Shown: piece after piece, positions 44,531-58,164 of the stretch
Layout: each line of letters starts with the position of its first letter
Position numbering within the stretch: position 1 is the first letter of the stretch
DNA from: Thalassolituus hydrocarboniclasticus
GTDB taxonomy: Bacteria; Pseudomonadota; Gammaproteobacteria; Pseudomonadales; Oceanobacteraceae
Direction: 5' to 3'
Assembly: GCF_025345565.1 (NCBI RefSeq)
Contig: NZ_CP054475.1
Span: 1,456,448-1,520,447, forward strand
Length of the DNA stretch: 64,000 bases
Translations under genes and position numbers: made by a program
The notes under the pieces: generated by a model
What the model was told of the DNA's origin: nothing
The model's input: only the letters and a program-made list of their open reading frames with translations
Database searches by the model: none

Positions 44531-47500
44531 ATGCGCTTGAAAGCCATCAAACTGGCGGGCTTTAAATCCTTTGTCGACCCAACCACTGTGCCTTTCAGCA
44601 CCAATATGACCGGCATCGTTGGTCCTAATGGTTGCGGTAAATCCAACACCATCGATGCGGTGCGCTGGGTAATGGGCGAAAGCTCAGCCAAATACCTGCG
44701 TGGCGATGCCATGACCGACGTTATTTTTAACGGTTCGTCCGAGCGTAAACCGGTCAGCAAAGCCAGTGTTGATCTGATATTCGATAACAGCGACGGTACC
44801 CTGCGTGGTGAGTACGCCGGTTATGCCGAAGTCAGTCTGCGTCGTCAGGTAACCCGCGACGGGCAATCAACCTATTTCCTCAACGGCAGCAAATGCCGCC
44901 GTAAAGACATTACCGATATTTTCCTCGGCACCGGTCTGGGCCCGCGCTCTTACGCCATTATCGAACAGGGTATGATCTCGCGTCTGATCGAAGCCAAACC
45001 GGAAGAGCTGCGGGTGTACGTCGAAGAAGCCGCCGGTATTTCCAAATACAAAGAGCGCCGCCGCGAAACTGAAAACCGCATGCGCCGCACCCATGAAAAC
45101 CTTGAGCGTCTGCAGGATATCCGTCAGGAACTGGAGCGCCAGTTATCCCATCTGCAGCGTCAGGCGCAGGCGGCAGAAAAATACAAAGAATTAAAAACCC
45201 AGGAACGCGAGAAAAAGGCACAGCTGCAGGCTTTGAAGTGGCAGGCACTGGATGCTGATTACCGCGTGCGCGAGCTGAGAATCGCCGAGCACCAGACCCA
45301 GTTTGAAGCCCATATGGCCGAACAGCGTGCCGCCGATGCCGAAATCGAAGGCCTGCGTCTGGAACACCAGGAAAAAGGTGATCTGTTCAACAGCGCGCAG
45401 AGCAAATTCTACGAAGTAGGTGCTCACATTGCCCGCCATGAGCAGAAGCTCGAGCATCAGGCGCAGATGGCGCTGCAGCTTGATCAGGATATGGCCGAAG
45501 CCGAAAAGGCCATCCTTGAAACCGAAAAATCGCTGGAAGAAGACCAGCTGGCGCGCGAAGCCGTCGGTGAAGAACTGATGCTGCTGGAACCGGAGCTGGA
45601 AATGCTGCTGGCCGGTGAAGAAGAAGCCGCCGCCATGCTGCTGGAGGCCGAAGAAGCCCAGAGCCGCTGGCAGGACGCCTGGGACAGCTTTACCCAGCGT
45701 GCCAGTGAGCCGACCCGTCAGGCCGAAGTGGCGCAGACCCGCATTCAGAACAGCGAGCAGCAGCTTACCCGTCTCGACCAGCAGATTCGTCGTCTGGAAG
45801 ACGAACTGCAGCAACTGAAAGACAACCCGGAGCTGGAAGAAATCCAGCTGCTGGCCGAAGAAGTTAGCGAGCAGGAACTGGCCGCAGAAAGCCAGCAGGA
45901 ACGCCTCGACAGCCTGCAGGAGCAGGTAACCGCCGGACGTGAACAGCTGGAGCAACAACGCCGTCAGCTGGATGAAGGCAAGGTGCAGTTACAGCAGATG
46001 CTGAACCGCAAAGCCACCCTCGATGCCTTGCAGAAAGCCGCCTTAGGGCAGGGCTCTGAAGCCGTCAGCCACTGGCTGGAAAGCCATCAGCTGGCGCGCA
46101 AACCGCGTCTTGCTGAACAGCTGCAGGTCGAAAGCGGCTGGGAGCGGGCGGTTGAAACCGTATTGGGCGATTACCTGCAGGCGGTAATGATTGATCAGCT
46201 TGATCCGGCACAGCACTGGCTCGGCAGTTTTAAAGAAGGACACCTCAGTTTATGGCAACAGGGGCAGGGTGCTACTGCGGTTAACACGGGCGCTGCTGGT
46301 ACGCTGGCCGCCAAAGTGCAGAGCCGTCAGGATGTCAGCGGCCTGCTGGCCGGTATTAAAGTGGCCGATGATCTGGCCTCGGCGCTGGCCGCGCGCGGTA
46401 ATCTGGCCGCCCATGAATCCATTATCACCGCCGACGGTATCTGGCTTGGCCCGAACTGGCTGCGGGTTGCCCGCGCCGCTGACGGTGAGGGCGGCGTACT
46501 GGCGCGCCAGCAGGAACTTGAGGTTCTGGAAGACCAGATTGAAGAACTGGATATTCAGGTCGAAGAGTGGGATGCCGATCTGGATGCTGACCAGCTCAAG
46601 CTGCGCTCACTGGAGCAGCAGCGTGAAACCGCTCAGCGCGAACAGCAGCAGGTCAGCCAGAAACTGATCACCCTGAAATCCCAGCTGTCCGGCAAACAGG
46701 CGCGTGCCGAGCAGTTTGCCCTGCGCACCGATAAACTCAATCAGGACATTGCAGAAGCGCGTGAATTACAGGCGCTGGAGCGCGAAGCGCTGGAAGAACT
46801 GCGCCTGAGCTGGCAGGAAGCGATGAGCGCCATCGACGACGACAGTGATGAGCGTGAACGTCTGCAGGCCGAGCGTAACCGCGTGCAGCAACTGCTGGAG
46901 CGGGCGCGCATGGAGTCGCGTCAGCATCAGGACAAATCCCATCAGCTGCAGCTGAAAGTGCAGACCCTGAAGAGCCGTGAGCAGGGCCTGCAGCAGGCGA
47001 TTGAACGACTGGCCGCACAGATGCAGCGCCTGCGTGAACGTAAGCAACAGATTCTGGATAACCAGAACCGCGATCACAGCGCCGATCTCGACGAACTGAA
47101 AGCGGAAATGGAAGAACTGCTGGAGCGTCGTCTGAACGCCGAGCAGATTATGTCGGCTGCGCGCCATGCACTGGAAGCGGTGGATGCCCGCCTGCGTGAG
47201 CTGGAACAGGCCCGCGCCGATGCTGAAAAGAAAGCGCTGGATGTGCGTAACGAACTGGAAAAAGTGCGCATGGAATGTCAGGCGCTGGATATCCGTCGTC
47301 AGGCGCTGGTGGAAAACCTGCAGGAAGAAAAGCTCACGTTAAAAGACGTACTCGACAATATGCCGGAAGAGGCGGATGCCAACAGCTGGCAGGAAGAACT
47401 GGCGCGTATCGCTGAACGTATCCAGCGTCTGGGGGCCATTAACCTTGCCGCGATTGATGAATACCGTATTCAGTCCGAGCGTAAAGTCTATCTGGATGCG

Positions 47501-48043
47501 CAGAACGAAGATCTGGAAAAAGCGCTGAACACGCTTGAAGGCGCGATTCAGAAAATCGACCGTGAAACCCGCACCCGCTTCCAGGAAACCTTCGACAAAA
47601 TGAATGCCGGTCTGGCTGAGCTGTTCCCGAAAGTCTTTGGTGGCGGCCACGCCTGTCTGGAGCTGACCGACGAAGATCTGCTGACCACCGGGGTCGCCAT
47701 TATGGCGCGCCCGCCGGGTAAGAAAAACAGCACCATTCATCTGCTGTCCGGTGGTGAAAAAGCCCTCACCGCGATTGCACTGGTGTTCTCTATCTTTCAG
47801 CTCAATCCGGCGCCGTTCTGTATGCTGGATGAGGTGGATGCGCCGCTGGACGATGCCAACGTTGGTCGCTATGCACGGCTGGTAAAAGCCATGTCGGAGA
47901 AAGTGCAGTTTATTTATATCACCCACAATAAAATTGCCATGGAGATGGCGTCTCAGTTGATGGGTGTGACCATGCACGAACCGGGGGTTTCCCGTCTGGT
48001 GTCGGTGGATGTGGAAGAGGCTGCGGAAATGATCGACGCCTGA
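44531..48043 (+). CDS. smc: chromosome segregation protein SMC
   Basis: The ATPase of chromosome condensation has 1170 aa. The Walker A motif GIVGPNGCGKSN is at residues 28-39 and is followed by two long coiled coils. These flank a hinge (about 510-650, with ETVLGDYLQAVMID). The C-terminal signature is LLSGGEKALTAIAL, and the Walker B motif is PFCMLDEVDAPLDDANVG. It is 2 nt after gntR. No scpA or scpB is in the window. Confidence 0.97.
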   Translation: MRLKAIKLAGFKSFVDPTTVPFSTNMTGIVGPNGCGKSNTIDAVRWVMGESSAKYLRGDAMTDVIFNGSSERKPVSKASVDLIFDNSDGTLRGEYAGYAEVSLRRQVTRDGQSTYFLNGSKCRRKDITDIFLGTGLGPRSYAIIEQGMISRLIEAKPEELRVYVEEAAGISKYKERRRETENRMRRTHENLERLQDIRQELERQLSHLQRQAQAAEKYKELKTQEREKKAQLQALKWQALDADYRVRELRIAEHQTQFEAHMAEQRAADAEIEGLRLEHQEKGDLFNSAQSKFYEVGAHIARHEQKLEHQAQMALQLDQDMAEAEKAILETEKSLEEDQLAREAVGEELMLLEPELEMLLAGEEEAAAMLLEAEEAQSRWQDAWDSFTQRASEPTRQAEVAQTRIQNSEQQLTRLDQQIRRLEDELQQLKDNPELEEIQLLAEEVSEQELAAESQQERLDSLQEQVTAGREQLEQQRRQLDEGKVQLQQMLNRKATLDALQKAALGQGSEAVSHWLESHQLARKPRLAEQLQVESGWERAVETVLGDYLQAVMIDQLDPAQHWLGSFKEGHLSLWQQGQGATAVNTGAAGTLAAKVQSRQDVSGLLAGIKVADDLASALAARGNLAAHESIITADGIWLGPNWLRVARAADGEGGVLARQQELEVLEDQIEELDIQVEEWDADLDADQLKLRSLEQQRETAQREQQQVSQKLITLKSQLSGKQARAEQFALRTDKLNQDIAEARELQALEREALEELRLSWQEAMSAIDDDSDERERLQAERNRVQQLLERARMESRQHQDKSHQLQLKVQTLKSREQGLQQAIERLAAQMQRLRERKQQILDNQNRDHSADLDELKAEMEELLERRLNAEQIMSAARHALEAVDARLRELEQARADAEKKALDVRNELEKVRMECQALDIRRQALVENLQEEKLTLKDVLDNMPEEADANSWQEELARIAERIQRLGAINLAAIDEYRIQSERKVYLDAQNEDLEKALNTLEGAIQKIDRETRTRFQETFDKMNAGLAELFPKVFGGGHACLELTDEDLLTTGVAIMARPPGKKNSTIHLLSGGEKALTAIALVFSIFQLNPAPFCMLDEVDAPLDDANVGRYARLVKAMSEKVQFIYITHNKIAMEMASQLMGVTMHEPGVSRLVSVDVEEAAEMIDA

Positions 48044-48273
48044 GGCTGTCGTGGCTGGGGGAGTATCGCCTTCAGCCGTTCGGCTGGTTGATGGCAGAAA
48101 GTCAGAAATGCGGAATCGCTGAGCGCAAAAAAGAGGCCAAAAGCGCCGTCCGGGGTCTGTTTTCGCGTGAATCGTTGTGTAACACTTTGAACCCGGATAA
48201 ACCCTGCCGTTCTGATGTCCCATCGAGCGCTTTTCCGGAGCGGCAAAACAGTGAATGAAAGTCTGAGGCAACT

Positions 48274-51844
<3,571 letters not shown>

Positions 51845-51878
51845 CGCGGGGTTGTGGAGCAGGAAATAAGGAACAGGC

Positions 51879-52568
51879 ATGACCCGTAAAGGTATCCGCT
51901 TTTCACTTCTGGCTGTATTGCTGGTACTGGCAGGTTGCTCCACCCCGCAGCCGAAAAATATTAATAACGTCTGCGAAATCTATGACGAATATTACGACTG
52001 GTATAACGCCTCTAAAGCGGTGAAGAAAAAGTATGGGATTCCGGAGTCGGTGACCATGGCGTTTATTCATCAGGAATCGAAGTTTATCGACGATAACCGT
52101 CCGCCGCGTAAGTGGTATCTGTGGATCATTCCCGGCCCGCGGCCGTCGACGGCCTATGGCTATGCTCAGGCGCTGGACGCAACCTGGGAAGAGTATATGC
52201 GCCTCACCAATAACTGGGGCGCAGACCGCGATGATTTTGAAGATGCGGTCGATTTTATCGGCTGGTACAACACCCGTACCATTAAACGCACCGGCATTCG
52301 CCCGCATGATGCTTACAGCCTGTACCTGGCCTATCACGACGGGGCCGGCGGTTATCTGCGTGGTACCTATAAGAAAAAGCCCTGGCTGATGCAGGTGGCA
52401 AGAAAGGTTGAACGCCGGGCCAAACAGTATCAGCAGCAGCTGGTGCGCTGTCAGGAAGACCTCGACAGTAACTGGTTCTGGCGCACGCTGTTTGGACAGG
52501 AAACCATCAATCGTCGCCCGGTTATTCATTTAGGACAATCAGCTCAGGGCAGACCTGAGCGTGGCTGA
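51879..52568 (+). CDS. transglycosylase SLT-like lipoprotein
   Basis: The 229-aa protein has a signal peptide and lipobox (LLVLAGC, Cys 20). The mature domain has the lytic-transglycosylase Glu in MAFIHQESKF, then AYGYAQALDATWEEY in the place of the GLMQ motif and a later YxxAYxDG element (YLAYHDGAGGYL). The fold appears complete, but the second motif is atypical. It may be a peptidoglycan hydrolase or a structural relative. It follows ligA by 34 nt. Confidence 0.75.
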   Translation: MTRKGIRFSLLAVLLVLAGCSTPQPKNINNVCEIYDEYYDWYNASKAVKKKYGIPESVTMAFIHQESKFIDDNRPPRKWYLWIIPGPRPSTAYGYAQALDATWEEYMRLTNNWGADRDDFEDAVDFIGWYNTRTIKRTGIRPHDAYSLYLAYHDGAGGYLRGTYKKKPWLMQVARKVERRAKQYQQQLVRCQEDLDSNWFWRTLFGQETINRRPVIHLGQSAQGRPERG

Positions 52569-52705
52569 TTGATAAAAAGCTTGTTAAAGACGGCGCTCTG
52601 ACGCTTTCCTGCTAGTCTTAAAGACAGTCCCGGAGCGGACTGTTGCCATGCGGTAAGGTTGTACGCATTTTCCTGGCAGGATAGGTTTTCTGTATCGGAG
52701 TATGC

Positions 52706-54487
52706 ATGGAAGTACTTCCATGGCTGTTGTTGGCCGTTGTTATCATTATCGCCATTGTGTTGCAGCAACGGCGTTTTCGCGTTTTACCTACCGACACCCT
52801 GTTTGAGCTGAGCCCGGACCCGGTGCTTCTGGTTGATTCCAGAGGCATCATCCGCATGGCCAACCGGGCTGCGCATCATCTGCTGAGCTACGGCCCCGGA
52901 CTGATGGTCGGGCAGCCGGTGGATATTCTGGTACCTGAGGATATCCGCAGCCAGCACCAGCATCTGATTGCTTTGTTTTTCTCCTCCATCGGCGAACGGC
53001 GGATGAATAACCGCATCTGGATCAACGATGCTCAGGGGCAGAAAATCAATGCTGAGATTCATCTGGCACTGGTCGATTACGACGGCGAGCAGATGGCGAT
53101 CGCCACCATTCTGGATACCAGCACGCTGTGGATTTCTGAGCGTAAGCTGCGCGAACAGTACAAGGCTTACGATGAGTTGTTTGAGCATTCGGCCGTAGGA
53201 ATCTGTTGCGTCAGCCTTGGTGGACGCTTTCTTCGGGTAAACCGCCGCCTGTGCGACCTGCTGGGCTACAGCAGTGAAGAGCTGCTGGAACGTTGCTTTC
53301 AGGATATTACCCACCCCGATGACCTTGAACTGGATGTCAGCAAAGTGAATGAGCTGCTGAGCAGCAGTCATTGTTCTTACAGCATTGAAAAACGCTACCG
53401 CCATGAAGATGGCCGCTATTTCTGGGCGAACCTTACGGTGACCCTGATCCGTGATGAGCAGAATTTCCCCGATTATTTTATTTCCGTGATTGAAGACATC
53501 AGTGACCGCAAGCAGTCTGAGTTATTGCTGCAGCAGTCCGAGGTTAAATTCCGCACCATTGCCGAAACCATTCAGTCGGTGGTGTGGATGTCGACGCCGG
53601 GAATAGAGCAGATGCTGTTTGTTAACCCGGCTTATGAGCGGGTTTGGGGGCGCAGTTGTGCCAGCCTGTACGATGATGCGCACAGCTTTCTGCAAGGGAT
53701 TTACGAAGATGACCGGGCGCGGGTGCGTGCTGAAATAGAACGCCACCGGCAAGGGCGCTGGGAAATCGAATATCGGGTAGAGCATCCGGAGCGGGGCCTG
53801 CGTTATATCTTCGACACCGGGACAGGGGTGCTGAACAGCAGTGGTCAGCTGGAGTACCTGATTGGTCTGGCAACGGACATCAGCGATCAGGTGAAAGCCA
53901 AAGCGGATATGGCTCATGCCCTGGAGCAGGCGCATCAGGCGACCGAACGGCTTAATCTGTTAATCCGTACCGACCCGCTGACCGGTTGTCTGAACCGTCA
54001 GGCTCTGTATGAAGAGCTGGAACATCAGCTGGAGCTGTATCGCCGCTATCAGACACCGTGCTCGCTGCTGTTTATCGACCTGAACGACTTTAAACAGATT
54101 AACGATACCTTCGGCCATATTGCCGGTGACGAGGCCTTACAGGCGCTGGCGGAGCATATCCGTCAGCATATCCGCGCCACGGATATTCTGGCGCGCTATG
54201 CCGGTGATGAGTTTGTGGTGGTATTGCCACAGAGTAATGTGCGGGAAGCGTCGCTGGCATTGCGGAACCTGCGTAATAACGTGTTGCGCCATCAGACCCC
54301 GACCGGCGAGTTTCCGGTGCACTTCAGTATTGGTCTGGCTTATGTCGGTTACCCTGATGTTGCCGATGCCAGCAGCTGGATTGAAGTGGCCGATCAGGCG
54401 ATGTATCTGGATAAGTCAGCCCATGCCGGGGCGAATAAGTTGCCTGCCTCTTCTGGTGCCGGGCCGGATCAGTTTCCGGGCGAATAG
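52706..54487 (+). CDS. PAS-containing diguanylate cyclase
   Basis: The 593-aa protein has an N-terminal membrane helix (MEVLPWLLLAVVIIIAIV), then three PAS domains (about 35-140, 155-275 and 280-395) and a GGDEF domain at the C-terminus. The catalytic motif reads AGDEF, an allowed active variant, and RATD five residues before it is the inhibitory I-site pattern RxxD. No EAL domain is present. It makes c-di-GMP in response to a signal sensed by the PAS domains. The start has a CGGAG site. Confidence 0.92.
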   Translation: MEVLPWLLLAVVIIIAIVLQQRRFRVLPTDTLFELSPDPVLLVDSRGIIRMANRAAHHLLSYGPGLMVGQPVDILVPEDIRSQHQHLIALFFSSIGERRMNNRIWINDAQGQKINAEIHLALVDYDGEQMAIATILDTSTLWISERKLREQYKAYDELFEHSAVGICCVSLGGRFLRVNRRLCDLLGYSSEELLERCFQDITHPDDLELDVSKVNELLSSSHCSYSIEKRYRHEDGRYFWANLTVTLIRDEQNFPDYFISVIEDISDRKQSELLLQQSEVKFRTIAETIQSVVWMSTPGIEQMLFVNPAYERVWGRSCASLYDDAHSFLQGIYEDDRARVRAEIERHRQGRWEIEYRVEHPERGLRYIFDTGTGVLNSSGQLEYLIGLATDISDQVKAKADMAHALEQAHQATERLNLLIRTDPLTGCLNRQALYEELEHQLELYRRYQTPCSLLFIDLNDFKQINDTFGHIAGDEALQALAEHIRQHIRATDILARYAGDEFVVVLPQSNVREASLALRNLRNNVLRHQTPTGEFPVHFSIGLAYVGYPDVADASSWIEVADQAMYLDKSAHAGANKLPASSGAGPDQFPGE

Positions 54488-54535
54488 CCGCACCGTACTG
54501 AATAACCCGGCCTGTTTCTGTAATCCCCCGTTACT

Positions 54536-56284
54536 TCAGTGTGGATAAAGCACGGCGCGTTGGGTCTCTGTTTTGCCACTCTGACGTTGCAGCTCTTTTA
54601 ACAACGCCAGCAGATTCTGGCCGTTATAGGCGGAATTCTGCTGTGGCGAATAGAGCCGGGCATCAAGTTCCGCCAGCGCCGCCTGCAATCTGGGCTCGGG
54701 CAACCGTTCTCCAAGCTGGCTGAGGCTGACCAGTGGTTGCTGGTTATTCACGTTCCGGAGGTTTAAGCCACCGGCATTAGCCCAGTCCAGCAGGTGGCTG
54801 CGGATGGCTGCGGCGTCTCCCTGTTGGCAGGCCTTATTCAATGCCTGCCAGTGCTGCTTCAGCGTCTTTTGCGGATGATCCTGTTGCGCACTTTCAGACG
54901 CGGCCGGACGGGCTGGTGTCGTGCGTCGTACATGCCACCACAGCAGTAAAAACAGCCCATTACTCAGCACCAGAACGGCCACAGCCAGTTGCCAGACGAG
55001 CAGCTCAGCGGTGCTGCTGGTTTCGCCAGCGGCAGGCTGCGCCGTCGCATCTGCGGCACTGTCCGCGCTGTTGTTTTTAACCGGCTCGGCTGTTTGTGAT
55101 GATGCCGCAGTCCCTTTGGCGGGCTTAATCTGAATACTGTGGGCCGGTAATACGGCGTATTCCAGAGTAGCGCTTCTGGTGTTCCACCAGGGGATGCGGA
55201 TTTCCGGCAGCAGAATACGGCCGCTGCTGCCCGGTACCAGAGCGATGGATTGTTCCGAGGTACCGCTCAGGCCATCGTCGCTGCTTTGTTCATTTTGCTG
55301 GGTCTGATCCGGGTAGTAGCGCAGATTATCAACCACCGGCAGAGCAATGGCCGGCAGCTGACTGCCGGGTAAACCTTTGGCGGTCATGATCAGGGTGCGG
55401 GTAACCGGCTCGCCGGCCACCCATTGCTGGGGTGGCGTGCTGAAGGTTTCGCTGATGCTCAGGTTTTCAGCCGGAATCCACGGCGCCTGCGGATAATCCT
55501 GCGGAATGGGTTTCACCTGCAGGGTAATCGGCTTGCTGACCGCAGAGCCCTGACGGCCACGGCTCCAGCGGTCGTAAGGATTGCTGATACGGGCGCTGAA
55601 GCGCTGGCCGGGAATCACCAGCTCGCCGCTTTCTTCGGGGAAAATCGCAAAGCGCCGTTCGTACACGCCCAGACGCTGGCCATCAACAACGGTGGTGTAC
55701 TGGCGCACATCCCCCAGCGGCTGTACCAGAGCATCGGTCACTTTAAATTCTGACAGGGTGGCGTCTTCGTGGCTGACGCTGTAATACAGCTTTTCGGTGT
55801 AAAGAATCTGCCCCTGAACGTAATAGTTATCCTGCTGGCTGATCTCGGTATCGAAGAAAAATTCTTTGGCGATCTGCGCCTTTACGTCGTCTGACAGCTC
55901 GCGCACGTTGATGGTAATGGGTTGTGTCTGCTGATTTTCAAAACGGATCGGGGGAATGGTCAGTTTGCCGTTGCGTCTGGGTGTCAGCGTCAGGGTCCAC
56001 TCGGTAAAGGACTCGGTCTTACCGTTGATGGAGCGGAACTGGTTGGAGCGCTGCTGGTTCAGCACCTGAAAATCGTTCTGCAGCGGAGTTAAATCCGGTG
56101 AGCCAAATCCCACCTGTTCGCTGTAGCGCAGCATCAGTGTAAAGGTATCGCGTTCGGCGACTTCTTTGCGGTCAACGCTGGCGCTGAAGGTAGCAGCCTG
56201 CACCTGAGTGGCGGCCAGCAGCAACGCCAGCAGCAACCCCTGCAGCCAGTGAATGCGGTTAAACAGCAGGTCACGCATCACCAT
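54536..56284 (-). CDS. BatD-like protein
   Basis: The 582-aa protein has an N-terminal signal peptide and a beta-rich periplasmic part with repeated oxygen-tolerance/BatD-type domains. One C-terminal membrane helix (about 440) and a short cytoplasmic tail follow. It is the last gene of the MoxR/Bat operon. The start at 56284 has GAGGA upstream and overlaps the previous stop by 7 nt. The function of Bat proteins is not established; envelope stress tolerance has been suggested. Confidence 0.88.
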   Translation of the reverse strand: MVMRDLLFNRIHWLQGLLLALLLAATQVQAATFSASVDRKEVAERDTFTLMLRYSEQVGFGSPDLTPLQNDFQVLNQQRSNQFRSINGKTESFTEWTLTLTPRRNGKLTIPPIRFENQQTQPITINVRELSDDVKAQIAKEFFFDTEISQQDNYYVQGQILYTEKLYYSVSHEDATLSEFKVTDALVQPLGDVRQYTTVVDGQRLGVYERRFAIFPEESGELVIPGQRFSARISNPYDRWSRGRQGSAVSKPITLQVKPIPQDYPQAPWIPAENLSISETFSTPPQQWVAGEPVTRTLIMTAKGLPGSQLPAIALPVVDNLRYYPDQTQQNEQSSDDGLSGTSEQSIALVPGSSGRILLPEIRIPWWNTRSATLEYAVLPAHSIQIKPAKGTAASSQTAEPVKNNSADSAADATAQPAAGETSSTAELLVWQLAVAVLVLSNGLFLLLWWHVRRTTPARPAASESAQQDHPQKTLKQHWQALNKACQQGDAAAIRSHLLDWANAGGLNLRNVNNQQPLVSLSQLGERLPEPRLQAALAELDARLYSPQQNSAYNGQNLLALLKELQRQSGKTETQRAVLYPH

Positions 56285-58164
56285 AAAACATCCTCACTTT
56301 CCTGATCGGCCTGTTGCCGGTACTGGTATAAAAATTTGCGCTGTAACAGGTTACCGGGGTTGTCCGGTACCCGGTTCAGCCATTGTTGCATGGCGGCCTG
56401 TTCTTCACGGCTGAGGCCGTTGATTTCTGTTTCCGGTTCGCCAGACTGGCGGCGCAGCTGTTGTGCGGATTCTTCCTGCGGCTCTTCCTGATCTTCGTCA
56501 GCGGCTGCTATGCCCTGTTTCTCTTCGTCAGTCTCAGGCTCCTGATTCTGTGCCGCCTGAGAGGCTGATTCATTCTGCTGTTGTTCGGCCAGCTTATCAG
56601 CCTGCTGCCGGGCAAAGGCATCGTCTTCACTCTGATTCTGCTGCTGACCGTCCTGCTGCTGACCGTCCTGCTGCTGTCCGTCCTGCTGCTGTCCGTCCTG
56701 CTGCTGTCCGTCCTGCTGCTGACCGTCTTGTTGCTGACCGTCCTGTTGCTGACCGTCCTGTTGCTGACCGTCTTGCTGCTCTTTTTGTTGTTCTTGCTGC
56801 TGTTTGAGTTTTTCGGCGGTCTCGCGGTTGGCCGCAGCTTCTTTCATTTCCGGGTTGAGCTTCAGGGCTTCATCGTAGGCGGCGATGGCTTCGTCCGGCT
56901 TTCCGGCCTGCAGCAGGGCATTACCACGGTTGTAATGGCTGATGGCGGTTTGCGGGCCTTCGGCAAAGGCTTTGGCGGCGCTTTCATAATCGCCGGCACG
57001 GTAAGCGGCGCTGCCACGCCAGGCGGGATCTTCGAAGGCGTCAGCGGCTTTGGCAGGATCCTGTTCAAACAGCTCTGAGCCTTGCTGGTCCGGGGTTTGC
57101 CATAAATCTTTCCACTCCAGCGCATAGCTGTTATCGGGCCAGCACAGCGGCACTAACAGCAGGCTGAACAGTACGCCACGGCGGAACAGCAGCAGGGCAA
57201 CGGGCAGCAAAGCAAAGATCAGCCAGTAGCCGGCGTCGTGCCACTGATCAAAACGGGCAAAGCCGCTGTCGGTTTCCTGCGGGTCAAAGCTTTGCGGCTG
57301 TGCGGGTAACAGGCTTTGCCAGTCGCTGTCGTTAATGCTCAGTGTCTGCCAGGGGATATTCAGCTCGCGGCTGAGATCGCGGATCGGCCCCAGATCCAGC
57401 TGTGGCAATACGATGGTGCCGCTGCCGTCGCGCAGAAAGCCGGCGCCGGGCATTGGCACCGGCGCACCTTCGGCGGTGCCGATGGCGAGTACCTTAAGCT
57501 GAAAGCGCTGACCGTCGAGGCTGTTACGGATACGTTCAATATCTTTGCTGATAATGCCGTCGGTCAGTAACAGCAGGCGGGCCTGCTGGATACCGGCATC
57601 GCTGACCAGCTGCTGCGCCAGGCTGATGGCTTTATCCGGACGGCTGCCAGGGCTCGGCATAATAAACGGGGACAACGACGGCAGCAGGTTTTCGATGGTG
57701 TCGCGGTCATCGGTTAAAGGCGTCACGGTATGGGCGTCGCCGGCATAGGCGACCAGTGCGGTCAGGCCGTCGGCGCGACTGCGCACAATATCGGTGACTT
57801 TCTGAATGGCGCGCACTGCCCGTGACGGCTTCAGATCCTGGGCGCCCATGGATGCGGACATGTCGAGCATAATGACCAGCGCATCCTGATTTTTTTGCAA
57901 CGGTTGCGGCAGTTTTTCAACGCTTGGTCCGGCCAGCGCAATACAGGCGATCAGCCAGGCGGCGAGCAGCCACCATAAGCCCGCTTTACGGCGGCCGCTG
58001 AGTTGCTGCTCCAGCATATAAGGCTGCAGGTGGGCATCAATTACACTGGCCCACTGGCCGGCGCTTAAAGCGCGCTGCAGCAGCAATGAAAAAGCCAGCA
58101 GGGCAGGCAGTGCCGCCAGCAGCCACAGCGGCCGTAAAAAATGAAACTGACTGAGCCATTCCAT
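56278..58164 (-). CDS. VWA domain protein with TPR (BatB/BatC-like)
   Basis: The 628-aa inner-membrane protein has a VWA domain (about 85-290) with the MIDAS motif DMSASMG and further Thr/Asp positions. Two membrane segments flank it. A TPR region (about 375-455: SHYNRGNALLQAGKPDEAIAAYDEAL) and a Gln-rich stretch with nine copies of DGQQQ come next, then an acidic tail. This is the BatB plus BatC fusion seen in gammaproteobacteria. It starts at a TGATG overlap with the previous gene. Confidence 0.9.
   Translation of the reverse strand: MEWLSQFHFLRPLWLLAALPALLAFSLLLQRALSAGQWASVIDAHLQPYMLEQQLSGRRKAGLWWLLAAWLIACIALAGPSVEKLPQPLQKNQDALVIMLDMSASMGAQDLKPSRAVRAIQKVTDIVRSRADGLTALVAYAGDAHTVTPLTDDRDTIENLLPSLSPFIMPSPGSRPDKAISLAQQLVSDAGIQQARLLLLTDGIISKDIERIRNSLDGQRFQLKVLAIGTAEGAPVPMPGAGFLRDGSGTIVLPQLDLGPIRDLSRELNIPWQTLSINDSDWQSLLPAQPQSFDPQETDSGFARFDQWHDAGYWLIFALLPVALLLFRRGVLFSLLLVPLCWPDNSYALEWKDLWQTPDQQGSELFEQDPAKAADAFEDPAWRGSAAYRAGDYESAAKAFAEGPQTAISHYNRGNALLQAGKPDEAIAAYDEALKLNPEMKEAAANRETAEKLKQQQEQQKEQQDGQQQDGQQQDGQQQDGQQQDGQQQDGQQQDGQQQDGQQQDGQQQNQSEDDAFARQQADKLAEQQQNESASQAAQNQEPETDEEKQGIAAADEDQEEPQEESAQQLRRQSGEPETEINGLSREEQAAMQQWLNRVPDNPGNLLQRKFLYQYRQQADQESEDVLW
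56638..56772. repeat. nine tandem 15-bp repeats (DGQQQ)
   Basis: A 15-bp unit repeats nine times with third-position changes (A/T and C/T) and encodes DGQQQ on the minus strand. The unit is a multiple of three, so copy changes keep the frame. Length variation between strains is likely. Confidence 0.95.

Noticed and set aside
52569-52705. A possible c-di-GMP riboswitch in front of the diguanylate cyclase gene.
   Set aside because: Only a short hairpin (ACAGTCC...GGACTGT) is present. The conserved core of c-di-GMP aptamers is missing.
56581-57078. A frame with LLTVLLLTVLL repeats that looks like a membrane protein.
   Set aside because: It is the antisense of the DGQQQ repeat in the VWA/TPR gene.
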